In this document: positions 17,577-27,755 of the stretch, in pieces
Numbering within the stretch: position 1 is the stretch's first letter
Layout: each line of letters begins with the position of its first letter
Source: an uncultured Alphaproteobacteria bacterium
GTDB lineage: Bacteria > Pseudomonadota > Alphaproteobacteria > Thalassobaculales > Thalassobaculaceae
DNA: 64,000 nucleotides
Direction: 5' to 3'
NCBI GenBank assembly: GCA_937776645.1
Contig: CALMRI010000002.1
Location: 1 to 64,000, forward strand
Notes under the pieces: generated by a model
What the model saw: the letters and a program-made list of their open reading frames with translations, nothing else
Databases searched by the model: none
What the model was told of the DNA's origin: nothing
Program-made: the position numbers and the translations under genes

Positions 17577-18344
17577 ATGGCGAGATTAGAGGGAAAAGTA
17601 GCGCTAATCACGGGTGCCGGCGGCGGTATCGGTCGGGCGACGGCTATCCGTTTCGCCGAAGAGGGGGCCAAGGTCGTGGTCACCGACATCGATACCGAAC
17701 GCGGCCCTGAGTCGGCCCGCTTGGCCAAGGAAGCGGCCGGCAATGGCGGCGGCGACGCGATCTTCATCGAAATGGATGTGACCAACCATGAAAGCGTCAA
17801 GGCCGGTGTCGCGGAGGCAGTGGCCAAATTCGGCAAATTGAACATCCTGCACAACAATGCCGGTGGCTCGACGATGCAGGACGGCCCGGTGACCGAGGCG
17901 CCGGACGAGGAATTTTGGCGGGTCATCAAGTTGGATCTTTATGGCACCTTTGTCTGCTCCAAGCATGGCATCCCGGCCATTCAAGCCTCGGGTGGTGGCG
18001 CGGTAATCAATATGTCCTCCAACGTCGCGCTGATGGCGCTGCCCGGTCGCGATTGCTACACCGCCGCCAAGGGAGGGGTCGCCTCGATGACCCGGTCGAT
18101 GGCGGTCGAGTATGCACCTGACAAAATCCGGGTGAACGCCATCGCCCCTTCGGTGACGCTTTCGGATCGGGTGAAGTTGCTGCTGGAGCAGTCGCCGGAG
18201 ATTAAAAATATTTCCGAGCAACATTTGCTGGGCTTTGGTTTGCCGATCCATATCGCCAACATGGCGGTCTATCTGGCATCCGATGAGTCGGAGATCACCA
18301 CCGGTCAAATCCTGTCCGTCGATAGCGGCGTCACGATCTACTGA
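17577..18344 (+). CDS. SDR family oxidoreductase
   Basis: A 255-residue classical SDR. Seen: [12 protein letters not shown] cofactor loop, VTDIDTERG (NAD-type Asp), [35 protein letters not shown] (catalytic Ser, Tyr, Lys), RVNAIAPS and [12 protein letters not shown]. The ATG at 17577 has GGGAG upstream. The TauD relic at 18384 begins 39 bp after its stop, so an SDR-TauD operon once existed here, as at 7069-8685. Substrate unknown. Confidence 0.88.
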   Translation: MARLEGKVALITGAGGGIGRATAIRFAEEGAKVVVTDIDTERGPESARLAKEAAGNGGGDAIFIEMDVTNHESVKAGVAEAVAKFGKLNILHNNAGGSTMQDGPVTEAPDEEFWRVIKLDLYGTFVCSKHGIPAIQASGGGAVINMSSNVALMALPGRDCYTAAKGGVASMTRSMAVEYAPDKIRVNAIAPSVTLSDRVKLLLEQSPEIKNISEQHLLGFGLPIHIANMAVYLASDESEITTGQILSVDSGVTIY

Positions 18345-18383
18345 GGTTTGACTACTGAGGTTTCGCGACAGGAGAAGGCGGTC

Positions 18384-18647
18384 GTGGCCCTGACCATCCG
18401 TGCATTGAAGCCCCGCACTGGTTTCGCCGGGGAAGTGATCGGCATCGATCTGCGCCAATCAGTGAGTGATGCTGATTTCGAGACGATCCGGGACGCGTTT
18501 CACCATTACGCGGTGCTGGTGCTGCGGGATAACCACTCGGTGCTGCACCGAGGCAATCCGTGGCCGGACGAGGAATACCGCCGGGTTATGCACCGCACCA
18601 CGGTCGCGGGCGATGGGCTAAGCGTTCAGCAAGAGACGGCGCGCTAG
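18384..18647 (+). pseudogene. TauD/TfdA dioxygenase with large internal deletion
   Basis: The reading frame is open (87 codons from the GTG at 18384, which has AGGAG upstream). But it holds only the two ends of a TauD protein. The N-terminus (LTIRALKPRTGFAGEVIGIDL, IRDAFHHYAVLVLRD) is joined directly to the C-terminus (NHSVLHRGNPWPDEEYRRVMHRTTVAGDG). About 180 residues are missing, including the iron-binding His-x-Asp. The junction is in frame, in VLRD-NHSVLH. It cannot bind iron normally. A genuine deletion relic, not a base-calling error. Confidence 0.82.
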
Positions 18648-18871
18648 GCTGAGCGGCGGCGGTTTATCGGGCGCACTGCGGCAGGCAGGCCAATCCCGCC
18701 TGGTTTTACCCGGCGGATCGTAAATGGAATGGAACAAACCGCTATCCTGCTTCCCGCTTGACTTCCAAGAGTCAGAGATCGCAGTCTGATCCGGCAGGCC
18801 GCGTGAATATCGATACAATACACCCTTCCTAGCAAAGACCCCGCTCTAGCAACTACCTCGGCCATAAATTG

Positions 18872-19828
18872 ATGTATGCCTATATTATTCGGCGAATTGG
18901 CTTCGGTGCGTTAACGGTTGTTGGCGTCTCGATCCTTGTCTTTACGATAATGCGTATCATGCCCGGCGACCCGTTGACCGCGATCTACGGGCCGGATGGG
19001 ATGCACAAGCTCTCGGACGCAGAGCGCCTGAGTTTAATGGTGGAATTAGGCCTGACGGATCCGTTGGTTGTGCAGTACTTCAATTGGATTGTGGATATCC
19101 TCAAGGGAGAATTCGGTCGGTCGTTTTTTCGGGCTGAAAGCGTCGGTGAAATGGTCATGCGACGGGGGCCCCTGACCGCACAAATTGCCATTCTTTCGGT
19201 GATCCTGTCCTGGGTCATTGGCATCCCTGTGGCGATCGTGAGCGCCTTGAGGCCGAACAGCCTCGCCGACAACGTGGTTCGGTTCGTTTCGATCGTTTGC
19301 CTGGCGGTGCCTGGTTTTTGGCTCGGCATGCTGATCGTCTTGGCCCTTCTTTTCTGGTTTGGTTATCGGGCGCCTCTGACCGGTGCGGCTTTATTTGAAA
19401 ACCCTTTGATCACCTTCCAGATGGTTATTGGTCCGGCGATTGTTCTCGGATTGGGCCAAGCGGCCTATATTGCGCGCATGGCCCGCTCGAGCCTGCTTGA
19501 GGTGATCCGCGAGGACTATGTTCGCACTGCCCGCGCCAAGGGGCTGAGTAGCCGGATGGTGGTGCGTCTGCACGCCCTGCCAAACGCGCTTTTACCGGTT
19601 ATTACTTTGTCTGGTATCCTGCTTGGCTTCGTGCTTGCGGGGTCGATCCCGGTGGAGCGAGCCTTTGGAACGCCAGGGCTTGGCTACGCGATGTTCACCG
19701 CGGTTAATGAACGCGACATCTTCGTAATGCAGAACCTGGTGTTTTTGTATTCGTTGGTGTTCGTCGTTCTGAACATCGTTGTCGATATCACCATTGCATG
19801 GCTGGATCCGAGGATCAGATACCAATGA
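18872..19828 (+). CDS. ABC transporter permease, DppB type
   Basis: A 318-residue inner-membrane permease of the peptide/opine/nickel family. It has an N-terminal helix (IIRRIGFGALTVVGVSILVF), a periplasmic segment, and about five further helices. The EAA coupling loop toward the C-terminus (EVIREDYVRTARAKGLSSRMVV) contacts the ATPase. The ATG at 18872 is preferred to the preceding TTG. The stop overlaps the DppC start (ATGA), so translation is coupled. It forms the channel with the next gene; the ATPases (20817-22939) and binding protein (23049-24737) are close by but on other transcripts. Confidence 0.92.
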   Translation: MYAYIIRRIGFGALTVVGVSILVFTIMRIMPGDPLTAIYGPDGMHKLSDAERLSLMVELGLTDPLVVQYFNWIVDILKGEFGRSFFRAESVGEMVMRRGPLTAQIAILSVILSWVIGIPVAIVSALRPNSLADNVVRFVSIVCLAVPGFWLGMLIVLALLFWFGYRAPLTGAALFENPLITFQMVIGPAIVLGLGQAAYIARMARSSLLEVIREDYVRTARAKGLSSRMVVRLHALPNALLPVITLSGILLGFVLAGSIPVERAFGTPGLGYAMFTAVNERDIFVMQNLVFLYSLVFVVLNIVVDITIAWLDPRIRYQ

Positions 19829-20736
19829 CCGAGCCGTTTGCCGTACCGGTGCTTGAGGCGCCTGCGTTAGTCCCGCCGTCGTTTCTTGCTCGACTTTGGA
19901 AGCTCATGAGTAACTTCGCGCGCCGCTCCCCGATCTCTGCGTTCTGGGGCGTTGTCGCGAGTTCCATTCTCATCATGGCGCTCGCAGCGCCGTGGATAGC
20001 TCCCTATGAACCGTTGCAGGCTAATTTCCGCACCATGTCCGATCCACCGAACGCGCAAAATCTTTTCGGCACCGATCAGATCGGTAGGGATACGCTGAGC
20101 CGCACGATACATGGTAGCCGAACGTCGCTTGTGGTGGCGATCGCGGCGGTGGTGCTTGGAACTACCTTTGGTTCGATTTGGGGACTAGCGAGCGGATTTC
20201 TCGGCGGCCGGTTTGACATCATCAGCCAGCGCATAATTGAGTTTCTCCAGGCTTTTCCCGACCTCATTCTCGCCATGGCGATCGCCATGGCGCTTGGCTC
20301 GGGAACCACGACGGTGATCATCGCAATCGCTGTTACACGAATACCGTTCGGCGGGCGCGTCATTCGCTCGGTGGTGTTGTCCTTGAAGGAAATGGCTTTC
20401 GTCGAGGCAGCGCGGAGCCTTGGGGCCTCAAATCTTCGGATCATGGCGCAGCATATCCTTCCCCAGTGCATCGCTCCCTATCTGATCCTGGCGACCACGC
20501 ATCTAGGTGTGGCGATAATCATCGAGGCGTCGCTTGGCTTCCTTGGCGTTGGTATTCCACCGCCCACGCCGACCTGGGGCAATATGCTATCGGACGCTCT
20601 GAATGCAGGGTTGGTGCCACCGTGGTGGCTGGTATTATTTCCGGGCATGGCGATCACCATTACGGTGCTGGCCTTTAATCTGTTCGGCGATGGCATCCGC
20701 GATGCTCTTGACCCGAGGCTGCGCGGTTCGTTTTAA
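19825..20736 (+). CDS. ABC transporter permease, DppC type
   Basis: A 303-residue permease partner of DppB. It has the OppC_N type start (ARRSPISAFWGVVASSILIMALAAP), a GTDQIGRDTLSRTIHGSRTSL segment typical of DppC, and the EAA loop EMAFVEAARSLGASNLRIMAQHILP. The start at 19825 overlaps the upstream stop by ATGA; an ATG at 19798 inside dppB is a weaker choice. It converges with the DppF-type gene, 80 bp between the stops, with no clear terminator. Confidence 0.92.
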   Translation: MTEPFAVPVLEAPALVPPSFLARLWKLMSNFARRSPISAFWGVVASSILIMALAAPWIAPYEPLQANFRTMSDPPNAQNLFGTDQIGRDTLSRTIHGSRTSLVVAIAAVVLGTTFGSIWGLASGFLGGRFDIISQRIIEFLQAFPDLILAMAIAMALGSGTTTVIIAIAVTRIPFGGRVIRSVVLSLKEMAFVEAARSLGASNLRIMAQHILPQCIAPYLILATTHLGVAIIIEASLGFLGVGIPPPTPTWGNMLSDALNAGLVPPWWLVLFPGMAITITVLAFNLFGDGIRDALDPRLRGSF

Positions 20737-20816
20737 GCGCCCAGCCGATGCCCGCCCAAGCCTCTGAGATCCCTAACTCGGTTCTTTACTCTCCCGGGCC
20801 GGGCGGCGGGGGCGCG

Positions 20817-21866
20817 TTAGGCTTCCGGCGGCGCCAAGGGTAACGTAACCTTGCGGTCATGAATGTGACAGGCCGTCAAATGCCCTGGTTTAACCTCCCG
20901 AAGTTTCGGCTCTTCGGTCCTGCAACGCGCGACCGCGTATGGACAACGGGTATGGAAATGGCACCCGGAGGGCGGGTTAATCGGGCTTGGCACATCGCCT
21001 TCGACGATTTGGCGGGTCCGGTTACGGGCACCGGATTTTGCAATCGGTACGGCATAGAGCAGGGCCTCGGTATAGGGGTGCAGCGGCTCTTCGAAGAGGC
21101 TGGTCTTATCGGTCATCTCCACGATGCGCCCGAGATACATCACCGCGACCCGGTGGCTGATATGCTCGACCACGGCTAGATCATGGCTAATGAATAGGTA
21201 TGACAGCTTGAACTCTTCCTGCAGGTCCATCAGCAGATTAATGATCTGGGCCTGGATCGATACATCCAGGGCTGAGACCGGCTCGTCGCAAATGATCAGT
21301 TCCGGATTGATGGCAAGAGCTCTGGCTATGCCAAGGCGCTGGCGTTGGCCTCCGGAAAATTCGTGTGCATAGGCGAACATGCGCTCTGGCCTCAGACCAA
21401 CGCGCTCAAAAAGCCAGGCGACCCGGTCTTGGCGCTCGGTTGCGTTTCCGATGCCGTGAATAATCAGTGGCTCGCCAACAATATTTCCGGCCGTCATACG
21501 TGGATTGAGCGACGCAAAGGGGTCTTGAAAGATCATTTGCATCTGTTGGCGGTAGGCCAGCATGCCGGCTGGCGGAAGGGCGGTGATGTCTTCTCCCTTG
21601 ATGTGGATTGACCCGGCGGTGGGCTCCAGCAGTTTGAGCACGGTCCGACCGACGGTTGACTTGCCGCATCCAGATTCGCCAACTAGGCCGAGGGTCTCAC
21701 CGGCCTTTATATGGAACGAAATTCCATCGACCGCATAAACCTGTCCGACTAATTTGGAGAAAACCCCCTTGTGGATGGGGAAGTACTTTTTGAGGTTTTC
21801 TACTCTGATTAGCGCCGCGCTATCATCGTTTGCGGTTTCGATTTCCGCCGCCACATCGGTTGCCAT
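20817..21866 (-). CDS. Oligopeptide-type ABC ATPase, DppF/OppF type
   Basis: A 349-residue cytoplasmic ATPase. Seen: Walker [10 protein letters not shown] (about 65-73), Q-loop [11 protein letters not shown], signature [15 protein letters not shown], Walker [13 protein letters not shown] and the H-switch FISHDL. The C-terminal oligopeptide-transporter extension has [14 protein letters not shown], which in relatives binds a [4Fe-4S] cluster or zinc. GAGGAAC lies upstream of the ATG at 21866. It lies 26 bp after the DppD-type gene in the same operon, and pairs with it to drive the permeases encoded on the opposite strand. Confidence 0.93.
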   Translation of the reverse strand: MATDVAAEIETANDDSAALIRVENLKKYFPIHKGVFSKLVGQVYAVDGISFHIKAGETLGLVGESGCGKSTVGRTVLKLLEPTAGSIHIKGEDITALPPAGMLAYRQQMQMIFQDPFASLNPRMTAGNIVGEPLIIHGIGNATERQDRVAWLFERVGLRPERMFAYAHEFSGGQRQRLGIARALAINPELIICDEPVSALDVSIQAQIINLLMDLQEEFKLSYLFISHDLAVVEHISHRVAVMYLGRIVEMTDKTSLFEEPLHPYTEALLYAVPIAKSGARNRTRQIVEGDVPSPINPPSGCHFHTRCPYAVARCRTEEPKLREVKPGHLTACHIHDRKVTLPLAPPEA

Positions 21867-21892
21867 AATTCGTTCCTCAATTCAGTTCCAGC

Positions 21893-22939
21893 TCAATCCA
21901 ATTCCGCAGTGCGCCAGCAGGAGACCCAGTGCCCTGGCCGCACCTCCTCTAGCGGTGGATAAGCCGCGTGGCATTTATCGACCGCGAAGGGGCAACGCGG
22001 CGCGAAGGAGCAACCGCTGGGCAGATCCGTCAGGGAGGGAACCATGCCGGGTATCTCGTTCAGCCTGAGGCGTTCACCTGAGGCATGCGCGACCTCCTCG
22101 AGGTTGGGGATCGAGCCGAGCAATCCTCTGGTGTAGGGGTGGCCGGGATGGTCGAACAATTCATCGACATTCGCTTCCTCCACCTTGCGTCCAGCATACA
22201 TAACCAGGACGCGGTCAGCGTTCTCGGCGACAACGCCCATGTCGTGGGTAATCAGCACGATCGCCGTTCCCGTCACCTTTTGCAGGTCGCGGATCAATTC
22301 GAGGATTTGTGCTTGGATCGTTACATCGAGCGCGGTGGTTGGTTCGTCGGCGATCAGGACCTTCGGATTGCAGCAAATTGCCATGGCGATCATCACCCTT
22401 TGGCGCATCCCGCCGGAGAGCTGATGAGGATAGGAATGGATCCGGGCTTCGGGCTCGGGGATCGATACCCGACGTAGCATTTCGGTTGCTTGGTCCATTG
22501 CCGCGCGCTTGGATAGGCCTTGATGGAGAATTAGAGCCTCGCTGATCTGTTTGCCGACGGTGTAGAGCGGATTCAGCGACGTCATCGGCTCCTGAAAGAT
22601 CATAGATATGTGATTTCCACGTATGGCTTCGAGCTCACCTTCCGGCAAATTGAGTAAATTTGTGCCTTGAAAACGTACGGTTCCGGCGCTGATTTTGCCT
22701 GGTGGATTGGGGATCAGTCGAAGTACGGATAGCGCGGTAACGCTTTTACCGCAGCCGGATTCCCCAACAACCCCAAGCGTTTCGCCTTCACGGACGAAAT
22801 AGGACAGCCCATCCACCGCTCGCACCAAGCCAGCCGGGGTGTTGAACTCGACATGCAAGTCCTCGACATCAAGAATTCGATCGGCTCCTGCAGCCACCGA
22901 TTCTCTAGGTTGTTGCGTGGTTTGCTGGATCTGGGTCAA
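21893..22939 (-). CDS. Oligopeptide-type ABC ATPase, DppD/OppD type
   Basis: A 348-residue ATPase. Seen: Walker [27 protein letters not shown], signature [15 protein letters not shown], Walker [13 protein letters not shown] and H-switch LITHDMG. The C-terminal domain has [14 protein letters not shown]. The start is set at TTG 22939 because GGGTGGGAG lies just upstream; the open frame reaches 22984 (also TTG) without a ribosome site. First gene of the minus-strand ATPase operon, divergent from the binding-protein gene at 23049, with 109 bp of shared upstream DNA. Confidence 0.9.
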   Translation of the reverse strand: MTQIQQTTQQPRESVAAGADRILDVEDLHVEFNTPAGLVRAVDGLSYFVREGETLGVVGESGCGKSVTALSVLRLIPNPPGKISAGTVRFQGTNLLNLPEGELEAIRGNHISMIFQEPMTSLNPLYTVGKQISEALILHQGLSKRAAMDQATEMLRRVSIPEPEARIHSYPHQLSGGMRQRVMIAMAICCNPKVLIADEPTTALDVTIQAQILELIRDLQKVTGTAIVLITHDMGVVAENADRVLVMYAGRKVEEANVDELFDHPGHPYTRGLLGSIPNLEEVAHASGERLRLNEIPGMVPSLTDLPSGCSFAPRCPFAVDKCHAAYPPLEEVRPGHWVSCWRTAELD

Positions 22940-23048
22940 GCTCGGTCTCCCACCCGAAATGTTCGTTGGCGATTTACATCCCAACGGAGCCTATCAGACG
23001 ACAAATAGGCTTGGTGTCAAAATTTAAAAAAGAAGAGGGAGGCTTTCG

Positions 23049-24737
23049 ATGACTAGAAAAGGTTTCAAACAACCTTCGTTGACCCGCCGGAACTTCATGG
23101 CCGGCAGTGTGGCAGTCGCGGCGGGCGCAGCCGGTCTAGGCGCGAGCAAGGCCCAGGCGTCTGTGCCCATGGAGATGGACGGCTCGAAGTTCAAACTCGC
23201 CGCTCCGGAGGCCAACGCCAAACGCGGTGGTGTACTGCGTTATGGCATCACCATGCGACCCCCGCATCTGGATTTCCACCAGTCCGGGACGATCAATAAT
23301 CTCGGCAGCCAGGCGTGCATGTATGACAATTTGATCCGCTACAATCCGAATGACAGCGGTCAGACCATCATTCCCGATCTGGCCCATAGCTGGGAGATCG
23401 CCAAGGACGGCAAGACCTACACCTTCCATTTGCGCAAGGGCGTGGAGTTCTCCGATGGCGCCAAGCTGACCTCGGCCGACGTGAAGGCGACCTTCGATCG
23501 CATCACCAAGCCACCGGTTGGGATTAGCATTCCGCGCAGTTCGCTGTTCAAATCCGTTGATAGTGTCGAGGCGCCGGACGACCATACCATTCAGTTCAAA
23601 CTGGCAGTTCCGCGTCCCGCTGATTTCATTATGGGTGCCATCGCCAGCGGCTGGAACGGCATCGTCCGAAAGAAAACTCTCGAGGACAACAACTACAACC
23701 TGCGCAAGACCCTGGAAGTTCCAGGGACCGGCCCGTTCCAAAGCGTCCGCCGGGTTGAGCAGGAAATCTGGGAGATGAAGCGGAACGATAACTATTGGAA
23801 CGAGGGCTTACCTTATTTGGACGGCATCGAGTTCTATCACGCCCTGCCATTTTCTCCGGAGCTTGGATCGTCGCTGTTGGCGGGCCGTATCGACTATGCC
23901 CGTCTGATCGATCCGGTCACCCGCAAGGAGGTGGACAAAACACCCGGTCTGACCGGCGTCGACTATTACCAGAGCGTCATCCAGGCGACTTGGATGAACG
24001 CCAAGAAAGGACCGCTTGCCGACCCCAGGGTGCGTCGTGCCCTCCATCTCGTGCTCGACCGTGAGGTGCTAGTGGAAGTGGTTAAGGACGTGGCGCCGAT
24101 GATGGTTGGCGGATTCATCTATCCGTTCTCCGCCAACGCCACTCCCAAGGACGAGATGAAGAAGCGTCTTGGATATCAGGACGATCAAAGTGCGTCCATC
24201 GCCGAGGCCAAGAAACTGATGGCCGCGGCCGGTTATGCTGATGGCATTGACGGGCTTGATTTCTTGGTCCGTGAGGTCGCTAGTTTCAAGCTTTGGTCAC
24301 AAGCGATCCAGGCGATGTTGCAACAGACCTTGAACGTGACGTGCAACCTGCGGACAGCTGTCGAGGCGGTTTGGTTCGAAGACGTTAACAACGGCAGCTA
24401 CGACATGGCGATTGGTGCCATCGTGTCGACATTGATCGATCCCTCCGATTACTTCAACACGTGGTACGGCAAGGACGGTCCCCAGAACTACTCGAACTGG
24501 GAAAACGCAGAGTTCACCGCTCAGGTGGAGATCATCGACAGCGAGGTCGATCCGGTCAAACGTCAGGCCGCGATCACCAGGGCTGAAATGATCATGGAGC
24601 AGGACCCGCCTCTGCTCCCGGTAGCCTGGGAGAAGATCAACGACGGTTGGTACGACTATGTGAAGGGCCATGTACCGGATGATTATTTCGGCCTTTACAA
24701 TGTCGGACGTTTCGACACGTGGTGGCTCGATAAATGA
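23049..24737 (+). CDS. Periplasmic peptide/opine-type binding protein, Tat-exported
   Basis: A 562-residue family-5 extracellular solute-binding protein. The N-terminus has a twin-arginine signal (SLTRRNFMAGSVAVAAG, cleavage after ...SKAQA), so the protein is folded before export. Seen in the mature part: LAHSWEIAKDGKTYTFHLRKGVEFSDG, the family signature, and LADPRVRRALHLVLDRE. GGGAGG precedes the ATG. Family members bind peptides, opines, glutathione or heme; the ligand is not deducible here. The gene is divergent from the ATPases and ends at a strong terminator (24792-24821). Confidence 0.93.
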   Translation: MTRKGFKQPSLTRRNFMAGSVAVAAGAAGLGASKAQASVPMEMDGSKFKLAAPEANAKRGGVLRYGITMRPPHLDFHQSGTINNLGSQACMYDNLIRYNPNDSGQTIIPDLAHSWEIAKDGKTYTFHLRKGVEFSDGAKLTSADVKATFDRITKPPVGISIPRSSLFKSVDSVEAPDDHTIQFKLAVPRPADFIMGAIASGWNGIVRKKTLEDNNYNLRKTLEVPGTGPFQSVRRVEQEIWEMKRNDNYWNEGLPYLDGIEFYHALPFSPELGSSLLAGRIDYARLIDPVTRKEVDKTPGLTGVDYYQSVIQATWMNAKKGPLADPRVRRALHLVLDREVLVEVVKDVAPMMVGGFIYPFSANATPKDEMKKRLGYQDDQSASIAEAKKLMAAAGYADGIDGLDFLVREVASFKLWSQAIQAMLQQTLNVTCNLRTAVEAVWFEDVNNGSYDMAIGAIVSTLIDPSDYFNTWYGKDGPQNYSNWENAEFTAQVEIIDSEVDPVKRQAAITRAEMIMEQDPPLLPVAWEKINDGWYDYVKGHVPDDYFGLYNVGRFDTWWLDK

Positions 24738-24791
24738 TCTAAAATCTCTCGTTGATGGGGTCAGCGGATCCCGTCCCGAGTATTTTCAGAG

Positions 24792-24821
24792 CCCGCAGCG
24801 ATCATCATCGCTGCGGGTTTT
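24792..24821 (+). terminator. Rho-independent terminator after the binding-protein gene
   Basis: An 11-bp perfect stem (CCCGCAGCGAT / ATCGCTGCGGG) with a 4-nt CATC loop, then TTTTG. It lies 55 bp beyond the stop. In the other orientation it could also end the convergent MmgE/PrpD transcript. Confidence 0.85.
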
Positions 24822-24864
24822 GACTTTTGGGCCTCCCCAGACGCCGACACGGCCGATTATTCGG

Positions 24865-26250
24865 TTATTGCGTTACCGCCGGTTCGGCCAGCAAACCGGC
24901 CAAACCGTCCAGGTTATCCGCCTCGAATACCGAGGCCGCCGCTTGGCGCAAGGCGGCCCGGCGCTCAGGCGGCGCGACGGCCCCAACCAGCTGGTCGAAT
25001 TTCGCCTCGATTTCTCCGGCCGATAGCGCCGCCTCGGGATAACCTCGGGCGATGTCCGAGCGTTCACGGATTTTATTTCCATCCTTCAAGGTCAGGGTAA
25101 TCTCACCAGCATAAAAATCCGGGAAAAGATCCTCGAACTCGCCGGTGTCATGCAAGACGCTGGTGCGCTGGGCCAGCCGGGCGACCTCATCATTGGTTTG
25201 TCGCAAATCCTCGAATAGATCGGTAAACCGCAGCTCGCCTCGGGTCAGTCGGACCGGAAGCACATATTGTGCGCAGTGGCTTTTCAATGGGTTGTCGTCG
25301 ACACAGTGGCAGCCGGATTTGGCAAAGCGCAGCTCAATACCTTCGACATCACCGGATAAGATGTGATGCTTAGAGATCAAACTGCCCAGCGCATCCAGGG
25401 CTGGGTGTAGGAACGAAACACAGGAATACGGCTTGATCGCCAGTTCCATCACACCGTCCCATTTTTCGCCCAGGCCATCGATCAGCGGCGCATTGTTGGC
25501 AATTCGGCTAAACGCATGCAGCACATTGTGGCCGCCGTCAAAAATACGATCTGGTCCGCCAAAGCCGTCTTTTGCCAACAACGCTGCGGTGACGCCATTG
25601 CGCGCTGCCATGCCCATTTGGAAGGGGCGGGCATCCTCGCGGGGATCGTCCTGCCAAGCCATCAACCCGGAAGTTTGCAATCCCGCCAGGCCGAGCGCCC
25701 GAGTGGTTTGTTCAGGGTCAAGGCGAAGCAGAACGGCGGCTGCGGCTGCGGCGCCAAAGGTCCCGCAAACAGCGGAGGGATGAAAGCCGAGCGCGTAAAG
25801 CTCCTTTGGGTTCATCGACATCGAAACACGGTAGGTGATCTCGCAACCCACGGCGATCGCGGTAATGAAGTCCTGGCCGTTCCGTGCGAATGCCTCGCTT
25901 AGGGCAAGCGCGGTCGGGATCATGATGGAAATAGGATGTAGGATCGCCTCGGGGTGATGCGGTTCCATATCGATGGCGTATCCGCGTGTCCCGTTGGCCA
26001 GCGCCGCGTTAACCACATCGACCTTCATAGCCTGACCGATGAGCGTCGCGCTCCCGGCCCCACCATGGGTCGCCGCAAAAGCGCCGATGCCGGCGCTGGA
26101 GGTGACCAGGGGATGGGTCGCGGCGACAAGCGTTCCAATCCCGTCCAAGGTGAGCAATTTAGTGTACTCGGCGACGTGGGACGGTAATCCGGTCTTTGCC
26201 TGATCGCAGATGAAGGTCGCGACTTTGGTGGTGATTGGGGCTCGTTGCAT
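24865..26250 (-). CDS. MmgE/PrpD family protein
   Basis: A 461-residue member of the 2-methylcitrate dehydratase/iminodisuccinate epimerase/cis-aconitate decarboxylase superfamily. Seen: AALANGTRGYAIDMEPHHPEAILHP (active-site loop with the family's D-[DE]-x-H-like region), GFHPSAVCGTFGAAAAAAVLL, LGLAGLQTSGLMAW, KPYSCVSFLHPALDAL. The ATG at 26250 is chosen; a GTG at 26269-26271 is possible. It follows a D-amino-acid-dehydrogenase-like gene by 27 bp on the same strand, so the two form an operon. That pairing suggests a dicarboxylate or imino-acid substrate (compare iminodisuccinate epimerase BhcB-like roles), which is inference only. Confidence 0.85.
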   Translation of the reverse strand: MQRAPITTKVATFICDQAKTGLPSHVAEYTKLLTLDGIGTLVAATHPLVTSSAGIGAFAATHGGAGSATLIGQAMKVDVVNAALANGTRGYAIDMEPHHPEAILHPISIMIPTALALSEAFARNGQDFITAIAVGCEITYRVSMSMNPKELYALGFHPSAVCGTFGAAAAAAVLLRLDPEQTTRALGLAGLQTSGLMAWQDDPREDARPFQMGMAARNGVTAALLAKDGFGGPDRIFDGGHNVLHAFSRIANNAPLIDGLGEKWDGVMELAIKPYSCVSFLHPALDALGSLISKHHILSGDVEGIELRFAKSGCHCVDDNPLKSHCAQYVLPVRLTRGELRFTDLFEDLRQTNDEVARLAQRTSVLHDTGEFEDLFPDFYAGEITLTLKDGNKIRERSDIARGYPEAALSAGEIEAKFDQLVGAVAPPERRAALRQAAASVFEADNLDGLAGLLAEPAVTQ

Positions 26251-26277
26251 CGTTGCGGTTCTCTTGGGCACAATGGC

Positions 26278-27522
26278 TCAGAAACGGTCTGGCCGAAAAG
26301 GGCTGAGGTCAACGCTGGTTGGACGGTCGGTCACCAGTTCCGAGACTAATTTGCCGGTAATCCCGCCCATTGTGAGTCCGAGATGATCGTGCCCGAAAGC
26401 GAAATACGCGTTGCCGTGTCGCGGTGATCGGCCGATGACCGGCTTTGAATCTGGGTGCGATGGGCGCGGCCCCATCCACTCGGTGATTCGCTCGCTCTTC
26501 AGGTCCGGCAACAGTGCTTCGCCATGCCGGCGGACCAGCTTGGCGACCGCGAAGTTGGGCGCCGCCTCTGGGGCGGCGAACTCGGCGACACCGCCGACGC
26601 GAATTCCCTCGTTCATTGGGGTGATCGCCACGTGCCGATCAACCGAGATAATGGCGCCATTCATCTTCACATCGGCGCCGTTGAACATCGTGTGATAACC
26701 GCGTTCGGCCTCCAACGGCACGTCGGATCCAAGCATCTTGGCGAATTGTCGTGACCACACCCCCGCCGCAACAACCAGCTTTTCGATGGCGACGTCACCG
26801 TCCGTGGTTCTGAGTGCCCGGACGCCGTCGCTGCCAATATCAAATCCGGTAACCGTCCGGCGCAACATTGTACCGCCGCGTTGCTCAAACAGTGTCGCCA
26901 GGGCCTTGACCAGGCGCATCGGATCGACCGTGTGTGAGAAATTGGCCACCCGATAGGCCCGAACCACGTTTTTCGACAGCGCCGGCTGCACCTGGCGTGC
27001 TTCGTTGCCGTCGAGCAGGTCTAATTGGACGCCATTACGGCGGCGCAAATCAAACGCATAGGCTGACCCTTGGAACGCCGCCTCGCTTTCGAAGGTGAAC
27101 ATCAACCCGGTTTGGCTCATGAAATGGCCGGCATTGGCGTCGGCGATCAACGGGTCTATGCCCTCATGGACCTTGTCTAAAAGACTCTGCCTCGCCGCCG
27201 CGTTGGCCTCGACCCGTTCGATCCGCGAATTCGCGATGAAACGGATGAACCATGGAAGCGCCCGCGCCGCATGACCCCAACGAATCTTCAACGGTGCGTC
27301 AGCGTCGAACAGCATGCCCGGCACTTTTTTGATCACCCCAGGCATGGCGGCAGGAGGGCAGGAGGCAATGCCAAAACCACCGAGATTGCCGAACGAGGCT
27401 TCTTCGCCGGCGCCGCCGCGATCGACGAGCGTGACCGCGTAACCTTCCCGCTGCAGGTACAGGGCACAACAGGTGCCAACCATTCCCGCACCAAGCACCG
27501 CAATTTTCGAGCTATTTTCCAT
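26278..27522 (-). CDS. FAD-dependent oxidoreductase, DadA-like (D-amino acid dehydrogenase family)
   Basis: A 414-residue DAO-fold flavoenzyme. Seen: the N-terminal dinucleotide loop VLGAGMVGTCCALYLQREG, ASFGNLGGFG, VVAAGVWSRQFAK, GPRPSHPDSKPVIGRSPRHGNAYFAFGHDHLGLTMG. These match DadA-type D-amino acid dehydrogenases and related sarcosine/glycine oxidases. It would convert an amino acid to its keto acid and pass electrons to quinones at the inner membrane. First gene of an operon with the MmgE/PrpD gene at 24865. Confidence 0.85.
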   Translation of the reverse strand: MENSSKIAVLGAGMVGTCCALYLQREGYAVTLVDRGGAGEEASFGNLGGFGIASCPPAAMPGVIKKVPGMLFDADAPLKIRWGHAARALPWFIRFIANSRIERVEANAAARQSLLDKVHEGIDPLIADANAGHFMSQTGLMFTFESEAAFQGSAYAFDLRRRNGVQLDLLDGNEARQVQPALSKNVVRAYRVANFSHTVDPMRLVKALATLFEQRGGTMLRRTVTGFDIGSDGVRALRTTDGDVAIEKLVVAAGVWSRQFAKMLGSDVPLEAERGYHTMFNGADVKMNGAIISVDRHVAITPMNEGIRVGGVAEFAAPEAAPNFAVAKLVRRHGEALLPDLKSERITEWMGPRPSHPDSKPVIGRSPRHGNAYFAFGHDHLGLTMGGITGKLVSELVTDRPTSVDLSPFRPDRF

Positions 27523-27755
27523 TTGATGTTTCCGGTTTTGACAGTGGTTCTGGGACGCCGCGCCTATGGGTTTCTGACTTGGACAGCGGGTTGATTTGCA
27601 AGTTGAGTACCGTCAACACGTCTAAGGCTTCTGGAGCCCGATTTAATTAGTCGGTGCCGCATAGCGATGCAGGACTAATCGATTACCCACTAACGTACTG
27701 AACAACAGACGCATTCACAATCCACACCGAACTTCGTCATGGCTCGGCATCTGCT

